Shown: one piece after another, positions 44,514 to 56,532 of the stretch
Layout of the letters: each line of letters begins with the position of its first letter
Numbering within the stretch: position 1 is the first letter of the stretch
NCBI GenBank assembly: GCA_965153355.1
Contig: OZ231126.1
Coordinates: forward strand, 85,436,001 to 85,500,000
Length of the DNA stretch: 64,000 bases
Direction: 5' to 3'
Origin: Flaccisagitta enflata
Lineage: Eukaryota; Chaetognatha; Sagittoidea; Aphragmophora
Notes under the pieces: generated by a model
The model's input: the letters and a program-made list of their open reading frames with translations, nothing else
What the model was told of the DNA's origin: nothing
Database searches by the model: none
Made by a program: the position numbers and the translations under genes

Positions 44514-44794
44514 TATGTTTTACAGCGGGTGCGCTCTAGCGGTTCTCGACTGTAGTTGTGTTAGTAATTGTGAAACAAAGCAGGCGACTGTTGCCTTGTT
44601 GGGCTTGTTTTGGATAAACTCTGCTCAACGCAAGCTGACATAAGGGCATAATGACATTAGGACTTGACGTTAGTTGGACAACAAAAGTCACACTAATGGG
44701 AAACCTATCCCGATACTAGACTGCAAAAACTAGCACATGACATTATAATTTACTTCATACGCGAGTCGCTGTCATGAAACTCACAATTCTTAAG

Positions 44795-44804
<10 letters not shown>

Positions 44805-44857
<53 letters not shown>

Positions 44858-44858
44858 G

Positions 44859-44892
<34 letters not shown>
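44805..44892. repeat. (GA)n tract
   Basis: About 88 bp of GA with a GGCGGAGC interruption. No gene is seen between this tract and 45420. Confidence 0.95.
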
Positions 44893-44895
<3 letters not shown>

Positions 44896-45429
44896 TAAAA
44901 CAGAAAACAGAAAGTAGAGAGGAAGAAAGAAGGGGGAAAACTTGTAGAATGGGTCTGGGGCACTCTGACTTAACCGATAGAACCGAGAATTCAATATCTT
45001 TAAGATGAAACCAAGAGGAGGAAGGAGAAAAGGAGGAAAGGAGGAAAGGAGGAAAGAAGGAGGAGGAAAGGAGGAAGGAGGACGACCGCAAAAGATGAAA
45101 AATGAGGCTACCGGGAGACGGAAAAAATGCCAAAGAGAGCTTGTTTCTACACGGAGAAAACCGCGTTTTAAACCAGCCACCCGGTCGCTCGCTCAGTTTG
45201 TTCGCTCCCACTGCTCACCCCGCTCACTCGCTAAGCAATACTCTCCTTAGTAAGCTCGCTTCAATGTTTATTCTGTTCTCTAGGCTACTCACTTTGCTCA
45301 CTTTCAAGTGGCGCAGCTGAAATTTCTGAAAACGTGTTCACGCTGTCAACTCATTGATAGGAAAAATAGGGATCAATGTTGTCACTATGAACACGCCCAG
45401 GGGCAACGATAAAGACGAAACAGGAGGAC

Positions 45430-45527
45430 GATGACGATGAGGAGAAGGATGAGGAAGAGAATGAGGATGAGGATGAGGATGAGGAATATGACACGGAATA
45501 TTTACTGCGAATGAGAGGAGAGGTGAG
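45430..45527 (+). CDS. Possible isolated acidic exon
   Basis: The acceptor-like ACGAAACAG precedes an open phase-0 stretch of acidic codons ending EEYDTEYLLRMRGE and donor-like GAGAG|GTGAGG. No neighbouring exons were found, and the GA-rich composition makes chance likely. Confidence 0.2.
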
Positions 45528-45924
45528 GGCCTGAAAATGGTAGTTTGTTTGTCGGTGGTTGTTAGTATTCCCCCCCGAGGTAAAAAATGTTACAGAGATG
45601 AGGGGGCGGGCGGGAAGACGAAGGGGGAAGGGGGTCTAGAGGGGGCGTATGGGGAGACCACTTTCCTTGGATGGCTCCTCATAGTCATAGTATCCATGCC
45701 AGAAAAAATGAATCAGCTAATGTCAGTTGTACTGCCAAACTGCTTAGTCGAAACTAAATAAGATATAATGATGACAAGTTTAAAAGTTAAGTCTGCCTGT
45801 CACAAACATCTTCAATACAAGGCTAACACACTGAAGTCGTGTGCGCCTAAATTGACTGATGATTTTCTCAATCGAGTCAATCAACTTATTGACTAAATAA
45901 TCACGATTGGATTAAATTTAATGA

Positions 45925-46165
45925 GATTTTCAAGCCTGAGTGGGCAAATTTAGGTTCGAGAGTGCAGATTTCAAGCCTGAGAGGCTAGATCTCAGGTCTG
46001 AGCTTTAGACCTGAGAGGGCAGATTTCAGGCCTGACAGGTCTGATAGGATGGACAAACAGACGGAGACAGATGGAAGGGCAGACGGAGGGATGGACGGAA
46101 GGATGACCAAAAGTCCCCCTGTGTTCTACAGGACTTTGTCCCCTTCGAGGCCGTTGCCCAAAAGC
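45925..46165. repeat. Minisatellite element remnant
   Basis: GCAGATTTCAGGCCTGAGAG-like units are followed by GGACGGA repeats and a right arm TTCTACAGGACTTTGTCCCC, CGAGGCCGTTGCCC. It is related to the GCAGCGGCCCC element family. Confidence 0.65.
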
Positions 46166-46892
46166 TGAGATGATAGTCAGAATGATGATTCAGGAAGAGA
46201 TAGAGGGATTAACAGGAGATGCCGACGAGTGGAAACCAAAATGGTGCAAGTAGAGGTGAGATGATGTAAGAATGAATGATGGTCAGCTTGGTAGTCTAGA
46301 GGTGAGATGATGTAAGAGCGAATGATGGTCAGCATGATAGTCTAGAGGCGAGATGATGTAAGAGCGAATAATGGTCAGCATAGTAGTCTAGAGGTGTGAT
46401 GATATAAGAGCGAATAATGGTCAGAATGATAGTCTAGAGGTGAGATGATGTAAGAGCGAATAATGATCAGCATGGTAGTCTAGAGGTGAGATGATGTAAG
46501 AGCGAATAATGGTCAGAATAGTACTCTAGAGGTGAGATGATGTAAGAGCGAATAATGGTGTCAGCATAGTAGTCTAGAGGTGTGATGATGTAAGAGCGAA
46601 TAATGGTCAGAATGATAGTCTAAAGGTGAGATGATGTAAGAGCAAATAATGGTCAGAATGATAGTCTAGAGGTGAGATGATGTAAGAGCGAATAATGGTC
46701 AGAATGATAGTCAAGAGTAGGCTGGTTACCTGAAGGGTGATACTCTAGAGGTGAGATGATGTAAGAGCGAATAATGGTCAGAATGATAGTCTAAAGGTGA
46801 GATGATGTAAGAGCAAATAATGGTCAGAATGGTAGTCTAGAGGTGAGATGATGTAAGAGCGAATAATGGTCAGAATGATAGTCAAGAGTAGG

Positions 46893-47190
46893 CTGGTTAC
46901 CTGAAGGGTAGATTTGGCTCAAAATTTAAAATTCCTCCGCCATATAACCATACATGCTAAGCGGCATTTGGGCAGTAAATCAGACAAGCAGAGGTCGGTA
47001 TTTGATCAGGAAATCCACACAGCAACACAATGGTAAAGTATAGGAGAGCAATTTTAAGCCCATTGACACTCTATAGTGTTGCCTTGCGGGCTTTCTTTCC
47101 AGATACTGATCTCCGCTTGCCTCATTTCCTTTTTAAATATGACATTGGCTGAGGCGTTCTGAAATTTGACCACATTTGACCATCCAGGTA
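46893..47190. mobile_element. ~300-bp TIR element inside the minisatellite
   Basis: The ends GGTTACCTGAAGGGTAGATT and the complement of AATTTGACC...CCATCCAGGTAGCC are imperfect inverted repeats. The first ~25 bp also appear at 46718-46740 inside the array, so array units carrying the element end were duplicated after insertion. Confidence 0.7.
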
Positions 47191-47451
47191 GCCGCCCTAG
47201 TCTTGAGGTGAGATGATGTAAGAGCTAATAATGGTCAGATTGATAGTCTAGAGGTGAGATGATGTAAGAGCGAATAATGGTCAGAATGATAGTCTAGAGG
47301 TGAGTTGATGTAAGAGCGAATATTGGTCAGATTGATAGTCTAGAGGTGAGATGATTTAAGAGCGAATTATGGTCAGCTTGGTAGTCTAGAGTTGAGATGA
47401 TGTAAGAGTGAATAATGGTCAGCATGGTAGTCTAGAGGTGAGATGAATAAT

Positions 47452-49148
47452 CAGGCCTTTTTTTAGAGCGAGCCCGCGAGCCCGTGGCTCTCTATTTTGT
47501 TGTCGGGCTCTCATGACTCATGTTTTGCTGGCTCTGAGCCCGGCTGGCTATCTCAGATTTGACGCCATGTATTGAACTCAAATGGATCGGATGATTCTTG
47601 CAAAGTTAAGAATGACTAAAATGAATTTCTTCCAAAGTCAACTCGTCAAATATAAATTGATCAACAAGTAAAGCTCATTGTTTTCGTGTAAATGTGTCTA
47701 ATATTGATGGTATAAAAAGTTAGCATGTGATGATTTTTGCCTTCTTTGAAACAATTCTATTTCTACCATGAGATCAGACAGGAGAAAAATTGCTATTGTA
47801 AGATGGCATTGTCATGAGGCCCACACATTTTAAAAGAATTAGGTAAAATGTTCAGTTTTTTTCAAGTTGTGTGCAAGCGACTCTATAACCCACTATGTTG
47901 GGCGGCCTGTCCATCTGTAGGTCTGTATGTCCATTGATCCGTCCATTAATTAGTCCATTTGTTGGTCAGTAACACTGGTTTTTTTTTTCGTTTATACAGG
48001 GAGTACCATGCCAACTGGGACATAAGAAAACGATGTATTTTCTCCTCTAGAAATGAAAAAAATAATCTGAAAACAGATCCTGATAGATCTTTTAAACCAA
48101 TTTTATGTCATTAAAAAAAATTGCCACTAGATTGCATACCAAAGGTACACGAACAGACTGAAAAAAAATCCCAAATATGACTAATTTTGATGATTTATCT
48201 GAAAATTCTGTGAATATTGTCTTAATTGTTAACCATTGCAACAGAAATTGGGTAAAAATACTCAAATTGAAACGGAATTTATGTAGTTACATGAAAAAGC
48301 TTTAAGAATTGATACCGAAGGTTCTACCATTAAAATTTGTTATTCATTGAAAGAAGAAAGAGATAAAAATTAAACTTTTTTACATGTATTTTGGTTAGAT
48401 TACCAAAAATTATGACAAGTAGGCAAATTGACTGGTGGAGTGTAAAACTACATCAAATTATCTATCATTCAACTATCTATCAACTATCTATCAACTATCT
48501 ATCAACTATCTATCAACTATCTATCAACTATCTATCAACTATCTATCAACTATCTATCAACTATCTATCAACTATCTATCAACTTTTTTACATGTATTTT
48601 GGTTAGATTACCAAAAATTATGACAAGTAGGCAAATTGACTGGTGGAGTGTAAAACTACATCAAATTATCTATCATTCAAGACCAACCCGAGCATACTAG
48701 CTCAATTTGTCTAGATTTGGCAAGAGAAAGAAGATGTGTTGTTCAAACATCAAAACCTCGAATTTTTATGATTCCAGATTTTACAATTTGGATGCAATAC
48801 TGCGGCCAAAGTATTGATCGCACCATAATAAAGTTTATAGATAATGAAATTGGAGCAAAAACTCTCTCTGAAACAGTTGATCCGTCATTTTTAGAAGCAG
48901 AGATATGTCGTTTTCTTTCGTCCCGGTAGGCAGGGTATTCCCTGTAAGTGATTTCTATGTCACTACGCCTGCCCAAATGTTTTTTAGCCAATTTTGTCAC
49001 TACCCCTGCCCACCCACACACGACTTGGGAAGCCTTTTATCCAGTATTGTTTTTTTGCCGGGCTCACTGTTTTTTTGTCGGGCTCTGTAAAATTGCGAGT
49101 AGAGAGCCCGGTTGGCTCTGCCAAAAAAAATCACTAAAAAAGAGCCTG
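47452..49148. mobile_element. hAT-like TIR element, 1.7 kb
   Basis: The ends CAGGCCTTTTTTTAG and CAGGCTCTTTTTTAG (inverted) are followed by GAGCCCG-rich subterminal sequence on both sides. Inside are both ends of a hairpin-family repeat (47870-47970 and 48930-49050). A 97-bp direct repeat (48377-48473 and 48583-48680) surrounds an 11-bp AACTATCTATC array. A 70-codon plus frame (48717-48929) lies between. No hAT transposase was recognised and no clear 8-bp target duplication. Confidence 0.65.
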
Positions 49149-49470
49149 GAGATGATATGAAACGAATAATGGTCGCATGCACACTTGATAGTCTAGAGGA
49201 GTGAGATGATGTAAGAAGAGCGAATAATGGTCAGTTTGATAGTCTAGAGGTGAGATGATGTAAGAGCAAATAATGGTCAGCATAGTAGTCTAGAGTAGAG
49301 TTGGGAGAACTTATGTCGTGACTGTCGGAATCGACAGTCACACCCCATGGTGTTGGTCAATCGACATCATGGTCAAAAACCGTCACGACCTACTGACTGA
49401 CAGACAAAGGAAAAGGTGAAGAAAAAGAGAGAGAGACAGACTTTTCATATTTCTTTCTCCTCTCCCTCTC

Positions 49471-49474
49471 TCGA

Positions 49475-49541
<67 letters not shown>
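49471..49541. repeat. (CT)n tract
   Basis: About 65 bp of CT within a ~1-kb stretch (49310-50280) that holds degenerate hairpin-family ends (49640-49870), (CATT)-like repeats and no gene. Confidence 0.9.
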
Positions 49542-49542
<1 letters not shown>

Positions 49543-50489
49543 TGGATCACCTACGATTTTTTTTCCTCGCTCACTGACAAGATTCTCTCCTAGTCCGTTT
49601 GTTTCTGTCCTTGTTTACAACAAGTCCAAACAGAGTTTTTTTCCGCGTGCAATAGCACGTCTTTAAAAGGTTGTGTCTGTTGGTTGTTTAGTTGGTTGGT
49701 TGGTCAGTTGAAAACACTTTCATTCTACTATGTGAATGGCGCCTATGATAGCCTACTTTGCCTTGTTTTCTTTTGTTGGACATAATCCTTTTTTGAGGCT
49801 TTTTACAAGGCAGGATACTCGCTTGAGTGTGGGCAGGGGCAATTATGAGGGTGGACAGAAACTTTACATGGTAAAGCAGAGGCTGTGATGTGGCTAGGCA
49901 GGGGCAGTGATGCATAGAAATTTCTTGACTAAAAAGAGGATGAATTACCAAATTGTTTCTTACCAAAAGGAAAAATGGTACAAGCATATCATTTTTCATT
50001 CATTCACTCATTCACTGATTCACTTATTCATTCATTCATTAATCAATTCACTCATACATCCATCCTTTGTTAATACCCAAAGCATATATCAGTGACATGT
50101 GTAGACTGAGACTGGGAGGGAACCAATTTTCAAAGAGCACATCTTACAGTCAGTTGCATAATGTAGAAACGAAACGGAAATGGCATGACGGCAACGACAT
50201 TTAGCAGTGACGATGTCAAAACTTATAGGAAGACATTTAAGGGAAACGAAACTTTTGATAACCAATTGGTTTTTAGCCAGTGTCGATGATCTATAGTCTA
50301 GAGGTGAGATGATGTAAGAGCGAATAATGGTCAGAATGATAGTCTAGAGGTGAGATGATGCAAGAGCAAATGATGGTCAGCATGATAGTCTAGAGGTGAG
50401 ATGATGTAAGAGCGAATAACGGTCAGATTGATAGTCTAGAGGTGAGATGATGCAAGAGCAAATGATGGTCAGCATGATAGTCTAGAGGT

Positions 50490-50993
50490 GAAGTTGAGAA
50501 TTAGCTATCTCGATAAGCAACTGAAGGACTGTTGGACTGTTAGAGGAAATAATAAGAGGAAATTTTCCGATAGAAGAGGTCCTTCTCAAACCGAATCAAG
50601 CTTTTTATATTCCTTGATTCTTGGGATTTGATCAGATAATCATAATGAAATGATTTCCGGAGTCTGGTATTTCTATTCTCTGGTCGAGCGGTACCCTTTA
50701 TGACTCTCCCCCCCGACAAAAAGAGTCTGCTTGATTCAGTTGAGCGGAGTCTTTTATATAACCATAACATCTTAACGGTCAAATAGAGAATTAATTTCAA
50801 GTAACAATTGTAGTAATAACAATACGTATGACTAAAATGGTCTTGAGAGTCGTATCGGCAAATATTGTAACAATTTGAGTATTTTCGGTATTCATAACAT
50901 TTTAAGGTTTTAAAGTGTAAAATTTTCGTCGGCGAAATACTTTTGGTTTGACCTTCAAGAATTTTTAAAGAACATTCTGGGTGGTCATTTGAC
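50490..50993 (-). repeat. Probable 3' LTR of the Ty3-like element
   Basis: On the minus strand this stretch could start TGTCAAATGACC (50993) and end CAACTTCA (50490), next to the 46-bp minisatellite. It holds a TATATAAAAG box at 50751-50760. The limits are guesses, because the partner LTR lies outside the window. Confidence 0.4.
50751..50760 (-). promoter_or_regulatory. TATA box in probable LTR
   Basis: TATATAAAAG on the minus strand has a CTCAACTG initiator-like sequence about 12 bases further on. The position and orientation suit LTR transcription of the retroelement. Confidence 0.45.
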
Positions 50994-51245
50994 ACTTTCT
51001 ATGTGAGAATTTCAATAAACATAATATCATTCATTTCGAGTTCCCAAGAATTGTGTTTCTTTTTACATTTCTTAAAATAAATATATTTTCTGACTTACTA
51101 TTTTTGCTTTTCTTTTTCATAAGTTTTCATTTCAATTCTTGGTCACTCTTTACACAAGTGAAATATAACGTACGAATAATTCGGGACGATCAGTCCAAAG
51201 TCTTCATATCGACGTCTTCTCTTTTTCGAATTACATCCATCGAAG

Positions 51246-52270
51246 ATGCTCTTCTGTTTATTGTTTCTACTCGTCGCTTCTGCGCAAAGCGCCTCTATGC
51301 GACGCTCGCGATCGGCCAACTCTACGCATTATGTGTCATTTTCACGTTCCTCTGAGGATGAATCACCGAAGGTGTGTCTCTTTTTATCTTCGGTTTCGAT
51401 CGTCGGTCACGAATATTTCGTTTCACGTCGTCGGTCTTTAATACTGATTGCGTATATTTACACAGGCCAAGTTGAAATATGCAGTTCGTGAATGGGCCTC
51501 TCGCAATCAAGTCTCTATTAAGACTTTGTTAGATGGTTGAAAAGAGGCTTTTCTCCAAGAGATAGGATACGAGTAAGTTTGCAATTTTTTCGGCCACGCT
51601 TTTTTTTTCTCAATCCTTCGCATGCGGTCTGCTCAATATTGTCATAATGCGGCCATTTTATTTTCAGCGAGGAAAATGGGCCGTGTATGCTCGTCGTTTA
51701 TCGCATGGCCTATTATCATAGCGCTGGACTTTCGCGGTGCGTTCCTATGAACGCTAATTTCCTTCGTAACACAGTTCAAGAAATAATATCGGACGATGTC
51801 AATCAGACTGAAGAATATGGTATTGTTACCGTCGCGTTAGTCGCCATCGAGTTCCTCATCGGAGTATCATTCGGAATCGCTTTCTGTTTAAAAAGTCGGT
51901 CCAACGCGGACTCGACGCATCATGATGGACGGCGGTTGCCTTGCGACGGGATGCATACTCGCGACCCTCGCGACGTTTTTGCGGCTAGATTGGAGTAAGT
52001 TTTTGCTTCTACTCTGTCTAATCCTTTATTTACAGGTTCATGCATTCGGCATAATTATTCACTTTGCAGGGCATGATTTTCTGGTTTTGAAATTTAATCA
52101 TTTGTATTTACAGATTGGAGGCCTGCATTAAGTCAGCACTTGAAAACGTGGTTGCCTCTCAAGGCTTCGGTCCTGGACTTGCTCATGCCGCTCTTGGAAA
52201 TGAGTCTGATAGAGAAATGCCGTATGAATCTGTGTCCGTCGCCGATGGTGATTCTGTGGCACCCGCATAG
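51246..52270 (+). CDS. Antisense gene A: four-exon gene with signal peptide and membrane segment, in-frame TGA
   Basis: Exons: 51246-51371, 51466-51572, 51668-51994 and 52114-52270. They are joined by three short GT-AG introns (94, 95 and 119 bp) in phases 0, 2 and 2, giving 239 codons including TAG. The N-terminus MLFCLLFLLVASAQS is a clear signal peptide. An extracellular region of ~120 residues follows. A membrane segment (TVALVAIEFLIGVSFGIAF) and an ~80-residue cytoplasmic end complete it. A TGA at 51538-51540 interrupts exon 2. I do not recognise the family. The gene lies opposite to, and apparently inside, the LTR retrotransposon. Confidence 0.72.
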
Positions 52271-52543
52271 ACAATTGGTTTTTATGTCCTCTCGTATTGA
52301 CCTGATGATCTTATTCTTATTAATGCCATTTCAGTTGTGTCTCTTGTGCTAATAATTTATTAATCTCATATGTTTTTGGCATTACAGGTCAATTTTTCAT
52401 GTTAGCTCAGTCGGGTTTAATATAGGTTTAAATATTTCTCTTTCGGCTTTTTAATTTCAGACTTGTCTTTTTACTTAAGGGGAGGCCGGCTCATTTTTCC
52501 AGGACTAGACATCAGTTTGTCTTTGTTCTGATTATTGGTGAAC

Positions 52544-52945
52544 ATGGACAACGTGACCTTTGCTTTTGTCAAGTCCAGTTTGGACTTGTTCACTAAGTCC
52601 CCTGGTACAGTGGCTCCCGGTCCCACTGTATTGGTGGCCGCCTCCGAGTCATCTGGTGGTTGGCGTAGCTGGATCGCTTATCCAATCCTGGGGGCGGCCT
52701 TGATTGTCATCACCGTGGCTGCCGTGACCGGACATCTGGAAAAGGTCACCCATATGGTCAACTGGTTCAGTGGCCTATGGGCCCGTTTGAAGGATTTCCG
52801 TGATCGGCGGCTCGGTGGCGGCGTTGATGGCGTCCCCATGGACAATGGCGTGAATGCTCGTCAGCCGCCAGTTGGCGAAGGGCGCAATATGACGGATAAT
52901 GAGATACTCGAGCAACGCTCTCGAGTTGGCACTGCTTATGTCTAG
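52544..52945 (+). CDS. Antisense gene B: small single-pass membrane protein
   Basis: This is a 133-residue frame from the ATG at 52544. An N-terminal region rich in Ser, Pro and Val precedes a membrane segment (AYPILGAALIVITVAAVTG). A basic, amphipathic juxtamembrane stretch (LWARLKDFRDRRLGGG) and a hydrophilic end follow. No family is recognised. It lies 0.27 kb downstream of gene A on the same strand, with possible acceptor sites (for example TTTTTAATTTCAG near 52460) between them. The two may share a transcript. Its stop is 96 bp from the integrase stop on the other strand. Confidence 0.65.
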   Translation: MDNVTFAFVKSSLDLFTKSPGTVAPGPTVLVAASESSGGWRSWIAYPILGAALIVITVAAVTGHLEKVTHMVNWFSGLWARLKDFRDRRLGGGVDGVPMDNGVNARQPPVGEGRNMTDNEILEQRSRVGTAYV

Positions 52946-53040
52946 GGGCAGTTTAATTCTTGATTTTATTCAATTCATTATCCTTTTAGACCCCGTCTAT
53001 TTCTTTTTCCTTAAAAGTAGCCGACTATAATAACAAGAAA

Positions 53041-54830
53041 TCAGAGATGGACTGTAAAGAATGCGCTCAAGTCTGGATCTGTTATTGGCGCCGCTTTATC
53101 CTTTTTGGCGGCTATTCTTGTTGAGCGTCTTACCCCTTGTTTGGCTGGGGTAGTCGTCGCCTCTGCTTCTTTTGCGGCTACTTTTTCCATCTCATTTATC
53201 AGCTCGATGGCTTCATTTTTGGTGAGACCTTTCATTTTGACTAATAGATCACCTGGAATGATTGATTCTGGATTGGCTTTTATGTTCCTGCAGCGGAATG
53301 AATTTGTTGCTACCTTTGATGTGACCATGTAGCCTTCAAAAGTTATCTTGTAACATAGTTTTCTTGGGCTTGAAGTGGGAAAAGATGTTCTTTTCCTCAA
53401 GCATATCATTCCTGGTCTGATTTTATTAGTATAATCAGTCACACCTGTATTTCCATTTCTTTTTAGGAATCTTTTCACATCGTTTAACAGCGTGGCGCGG
53501 CTCGCAGCTCGCGCGGCGCCAGCTGCGTCGTCGCTCATTTCATCCTTCTCATGCTGGTGGATTAGGAAATCTGATGGAGCGACATTGAAATGGATCTCTT
53601 TAGGTGAGAGTGAGTTTGGAAGGCTTGTGTGTGGTGTTGAATTGGTAATATATGTGGCTTTGGCAACAATTCTGGTAAATGACCATTTTGGATTGTCCGT
53701 CCTTAGGCTACAGATTAATCTTGTTAATGTGCCTATGGACCTTTCGACTGCTGACTGACAGCGTGAAATGTTTGCCATGCCATGATTGATTTCAACACCT
53801 CTCTCTCTAAGGAATTTTGCTGAATTACTGTTTGATGAGCAAAGTGCGTTGTCCATTTGCAATATTTTTGGCAGTCCACACAGTGTGTCTCTTGTGTAGA
53901 TTAGACTGTCTAGTATATGGTTATCTGCACAACTGGGGATTATTTTTGTGATTGTGTAACGACTGTGCAAGTCTATATAAAAATAGACGTAGCGTGGTTG
54001 ACCAGTGGTGGATGACCCAAAGCCGCCTACAGGTCCTAAGATGTCTATCTCTCCTTTTTCATTGCAACCTGTGGCGATTTTGTTACCTGTCTTAATAGCA
54101 TTTGTGCGTGGGTATTTGTTTAATTTGCATGTCGCGCAATTATTGACTACCTTATTTATAATTGCGCGCATATTAATTGCAAAGTAGCGTCTGCTCAGTG
54201 CTAGGAATGTCCTTCTTTGACCGGCGTGACGGTGTGCTGATTCAATACGTTGGTGTGCTTCTGTCGCAACTTGATGAAATTTCTTTTCACCCACTACTAT
54301 TAATTGGTCAATTTTGCCGTTTTTGTTGTGCCATAATCTCAGCAAAATACCATCCTCACTCACCCTGAATAATGATTTGTTTTTCAGGTAATGTTTCAAT
54401 GCTGGTGTTAGAATCAAACTTTCTGTTTTAGGTGGATCTTTTTGGTTTGATTTTATTCGACTAATGATATCCATAATTGCATCATCATTCTCTTACAGAC
54501 TTTTTACACCTTCAAGTCTATTACCTTTGAATCTGTGCAATTTAATTTTTGCTGTAATATCATTGTCTATTTCTGTATCTTCTTCCAGTTCATTCTCGCC
54601 GCCCTCTACCTGATCATCAGTCAAGGAGTATGCGGCTATGACTTTTGCATATTCATCCTTCGCGGATTTTGTCGCCGAGTCGCTGCTGTCGCCATGGACT
54701 TCCGGCGGCGACTTCAAGGCGTCAATGATTTCCTTCACCTCTTGTTCCGCTTCACATTCGTCTGGAATAATGAAGTTCTCAGGCTCCACTGCGTGGGCCA
54801 GCTCCTGTCGCCGTTTCCTGGTCTGGTAAA
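53041..54830 (-). CDS. Integrase with acidic N-terminal linker
   Basis: The frame starts as an acidic linker (EELEEDTEIDNDIT), passes a TAA at about 54490, and then codes for the integrase. The zinc-binding part has HRHAGQRRT and NNCATCKLNK. The catalytic core shows EIDILGP, LQMDNALC and QSAVERSIG, giving the D, D and E residues. A basic C-terminal end (VRRSTRIAAKKDK) lies before the stop. It inserts the element's cDNA. It converges tail-to-tail with the plus-strand gene ending at 52945. Confidence 0.92.
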
Positions 54831-56532
54831 GAAATCTTTAGTTTCTTGAGCTGTAGCTTTGCAAAATAATTTTTGCCATGGAATGTTTTTGCCTTTACCA
54901 TCGTATATACGGCCTGCCAAAAATCTTGGAAACCTCGCCTCTGGTGGGCTGTCGACTGGTACTCTTGTAATCCAGTCGCTCAGTTTTAGTTCTGATTTTA
55001 TCCATAGGATTCTGTAATCAAATCTTTGGAGCCTTAGGACCATCCTGGCCACGTCCTTGGGCACGTGATCCAGTGAGGCCCATGCTGTCACTGTAGTATT
55101 ATCAGTAATAGCATAGAAAGATCTGCCTGCCAACAGCCAAAAAAACTTCCTCGTACATTCCTCCAAGGCTGTCAGTTCAAGAATCCAAATTGGATAAACC
55201 GACCAACTGTCTTCAACCTTTCTGCTGTAACATCCCACTATGGATAAATATCTCTTGGTCGGGTCCAATTTGGAATCTGGTAGTGGTGGCAGTAAGTGAG
55301 TTATGATGCATCCGATTGATGTGCTACTGCTGTCTGTCCATATGAGGATTGTGGCCTCTTTGTCATTTGATGGCATTCTCAATGCACCCACCTCATCGTC
55401 TAACAAGTATTCTTTAAGGTCCGTGAATGATTTCTTGTCCGACTCTGTTGGTTTGAATCTTGTCTTTGGGTGTGCCAGTCTTCTGAGTGGTGCCATGAGG
55501 TGTGACAATTTAGGCGCCACAGGCAGAAAATATGAAAAGAATGCTGCCTTTGAGATTGCATCTTTCTTGGTCTCAGGAAATGTCATTTCCTTAATTTTTG
55601 TCTTTTTTTCGTCAGCTATTGATTCACTTGATCTACCCAGCTGGAATCCCAGCACGCGTACTTCATTTTTGAGTAAATCTGACTTCTTAGGATTAAGAAG
55701 TATATTAAATTTACTACAGATAGCGAGTGCTAGTGGGAGATCAATGTTTAAGTGTGTATTTATGGATTTTGACCGGATGCTGAGGTCATCAACAAATGGA
55801 AGACAGTTTTTGTGTGATCTGAAACATTTGTCCATAAATTTCTGCACATAGCTGATACTCGTTTTTAGGCCCATAGCCAATCTTTTTAGTAGGTATACTC
55901 TACCTAGGGCGTAAAATCCAAAGTATTTCCTGACGCTTTCTGGGTCTATTTTGACTTGGTAGAACATTTGGGAAGCGTCAAAGTTGCTGAACGTAGTGTA
56001 GCCATCCTTGGCCACTTCTCTCCTGAACTCATCTGCCAGAGGCAAGGGAAATTGCACATCAGCTAGGGAATTGTTTAAGACACGATTGTCAAGACAGAAT
56101 CTAGATTTTATTACATTTCTTTTAAGGCTGCTGTAGAATCGACTTTCTAAAACGACATGGATTGGCGACATGTGACAGTCAACGTCATCAGACATCTCCT
56201 CAATGATTCCCCTTTCCAACATCTGCTTCAGGTGAGCCTTTAAGTATGGGAGTTTGGAGGAGCTGATGCGTCTTGGTCCTTCTTTCTTTAATGGCGGAGC
56301 GTCTTCTTTCAATTTGATTTTTATTGGCTTCATCTCTACGCCTTTAAAGAATTGGTCAGGTCTGTCCTCATTGAAGAAAATGTGATTGAAATCTAGTAAA
56401 ATCTTGATCAGTTTTTCCCTATCCTTGCCTTCAACTGACGTTAGGTCAAATTGTTTCAAATATTCATGTTTATTTGGCCAGTATCTGAAATCTTGACCTC
56501 TTGTTCTTTCATAATCGACATTGATTGGTGAT
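54735..56532 (-). CDS. Reverse transcriptase and RNase H
   Basis: Numbering here counts from 56459; the frame is open from just after a TAA at about 56533. RT motifs include SRFCLDNRVLNN, FSNFDASQMFYQVKI, the MGLKTS helix and the catalytic FVDDLSI near residue 222. RNase H follows with WTDSSST near 375, ELTALEE near 429 and ITDNTTV near 453. Both are Ty3/gypsy-like. After residue ~540 a -1 shift is needed to stay in the pol reading frame. Confidence 0.93.

Larger units (their letters stand above)
46245..50490. repeat. 46-bp minisatellite array interrupted by insertions
   Basis: The unit is about AGTCTAGAGGTGAGATGATG followed by TAAGAGCGAATAATGGTCAGAATGAT. Blocks lie at 46245-46890, 47195-47450, 49150-49300 and 50290-50490. 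They are separated by a ~300-bp element, a 1.7-kb hAT-like element, and about 1 kb of unrelated sequence. The array ends at the probable LTR. Confidence 0.9.

Noticed and set aside
55303-55851. 182-residue plus frame
   Set aside because: It is antisense to the reverse transcriptase and has no features of its own.
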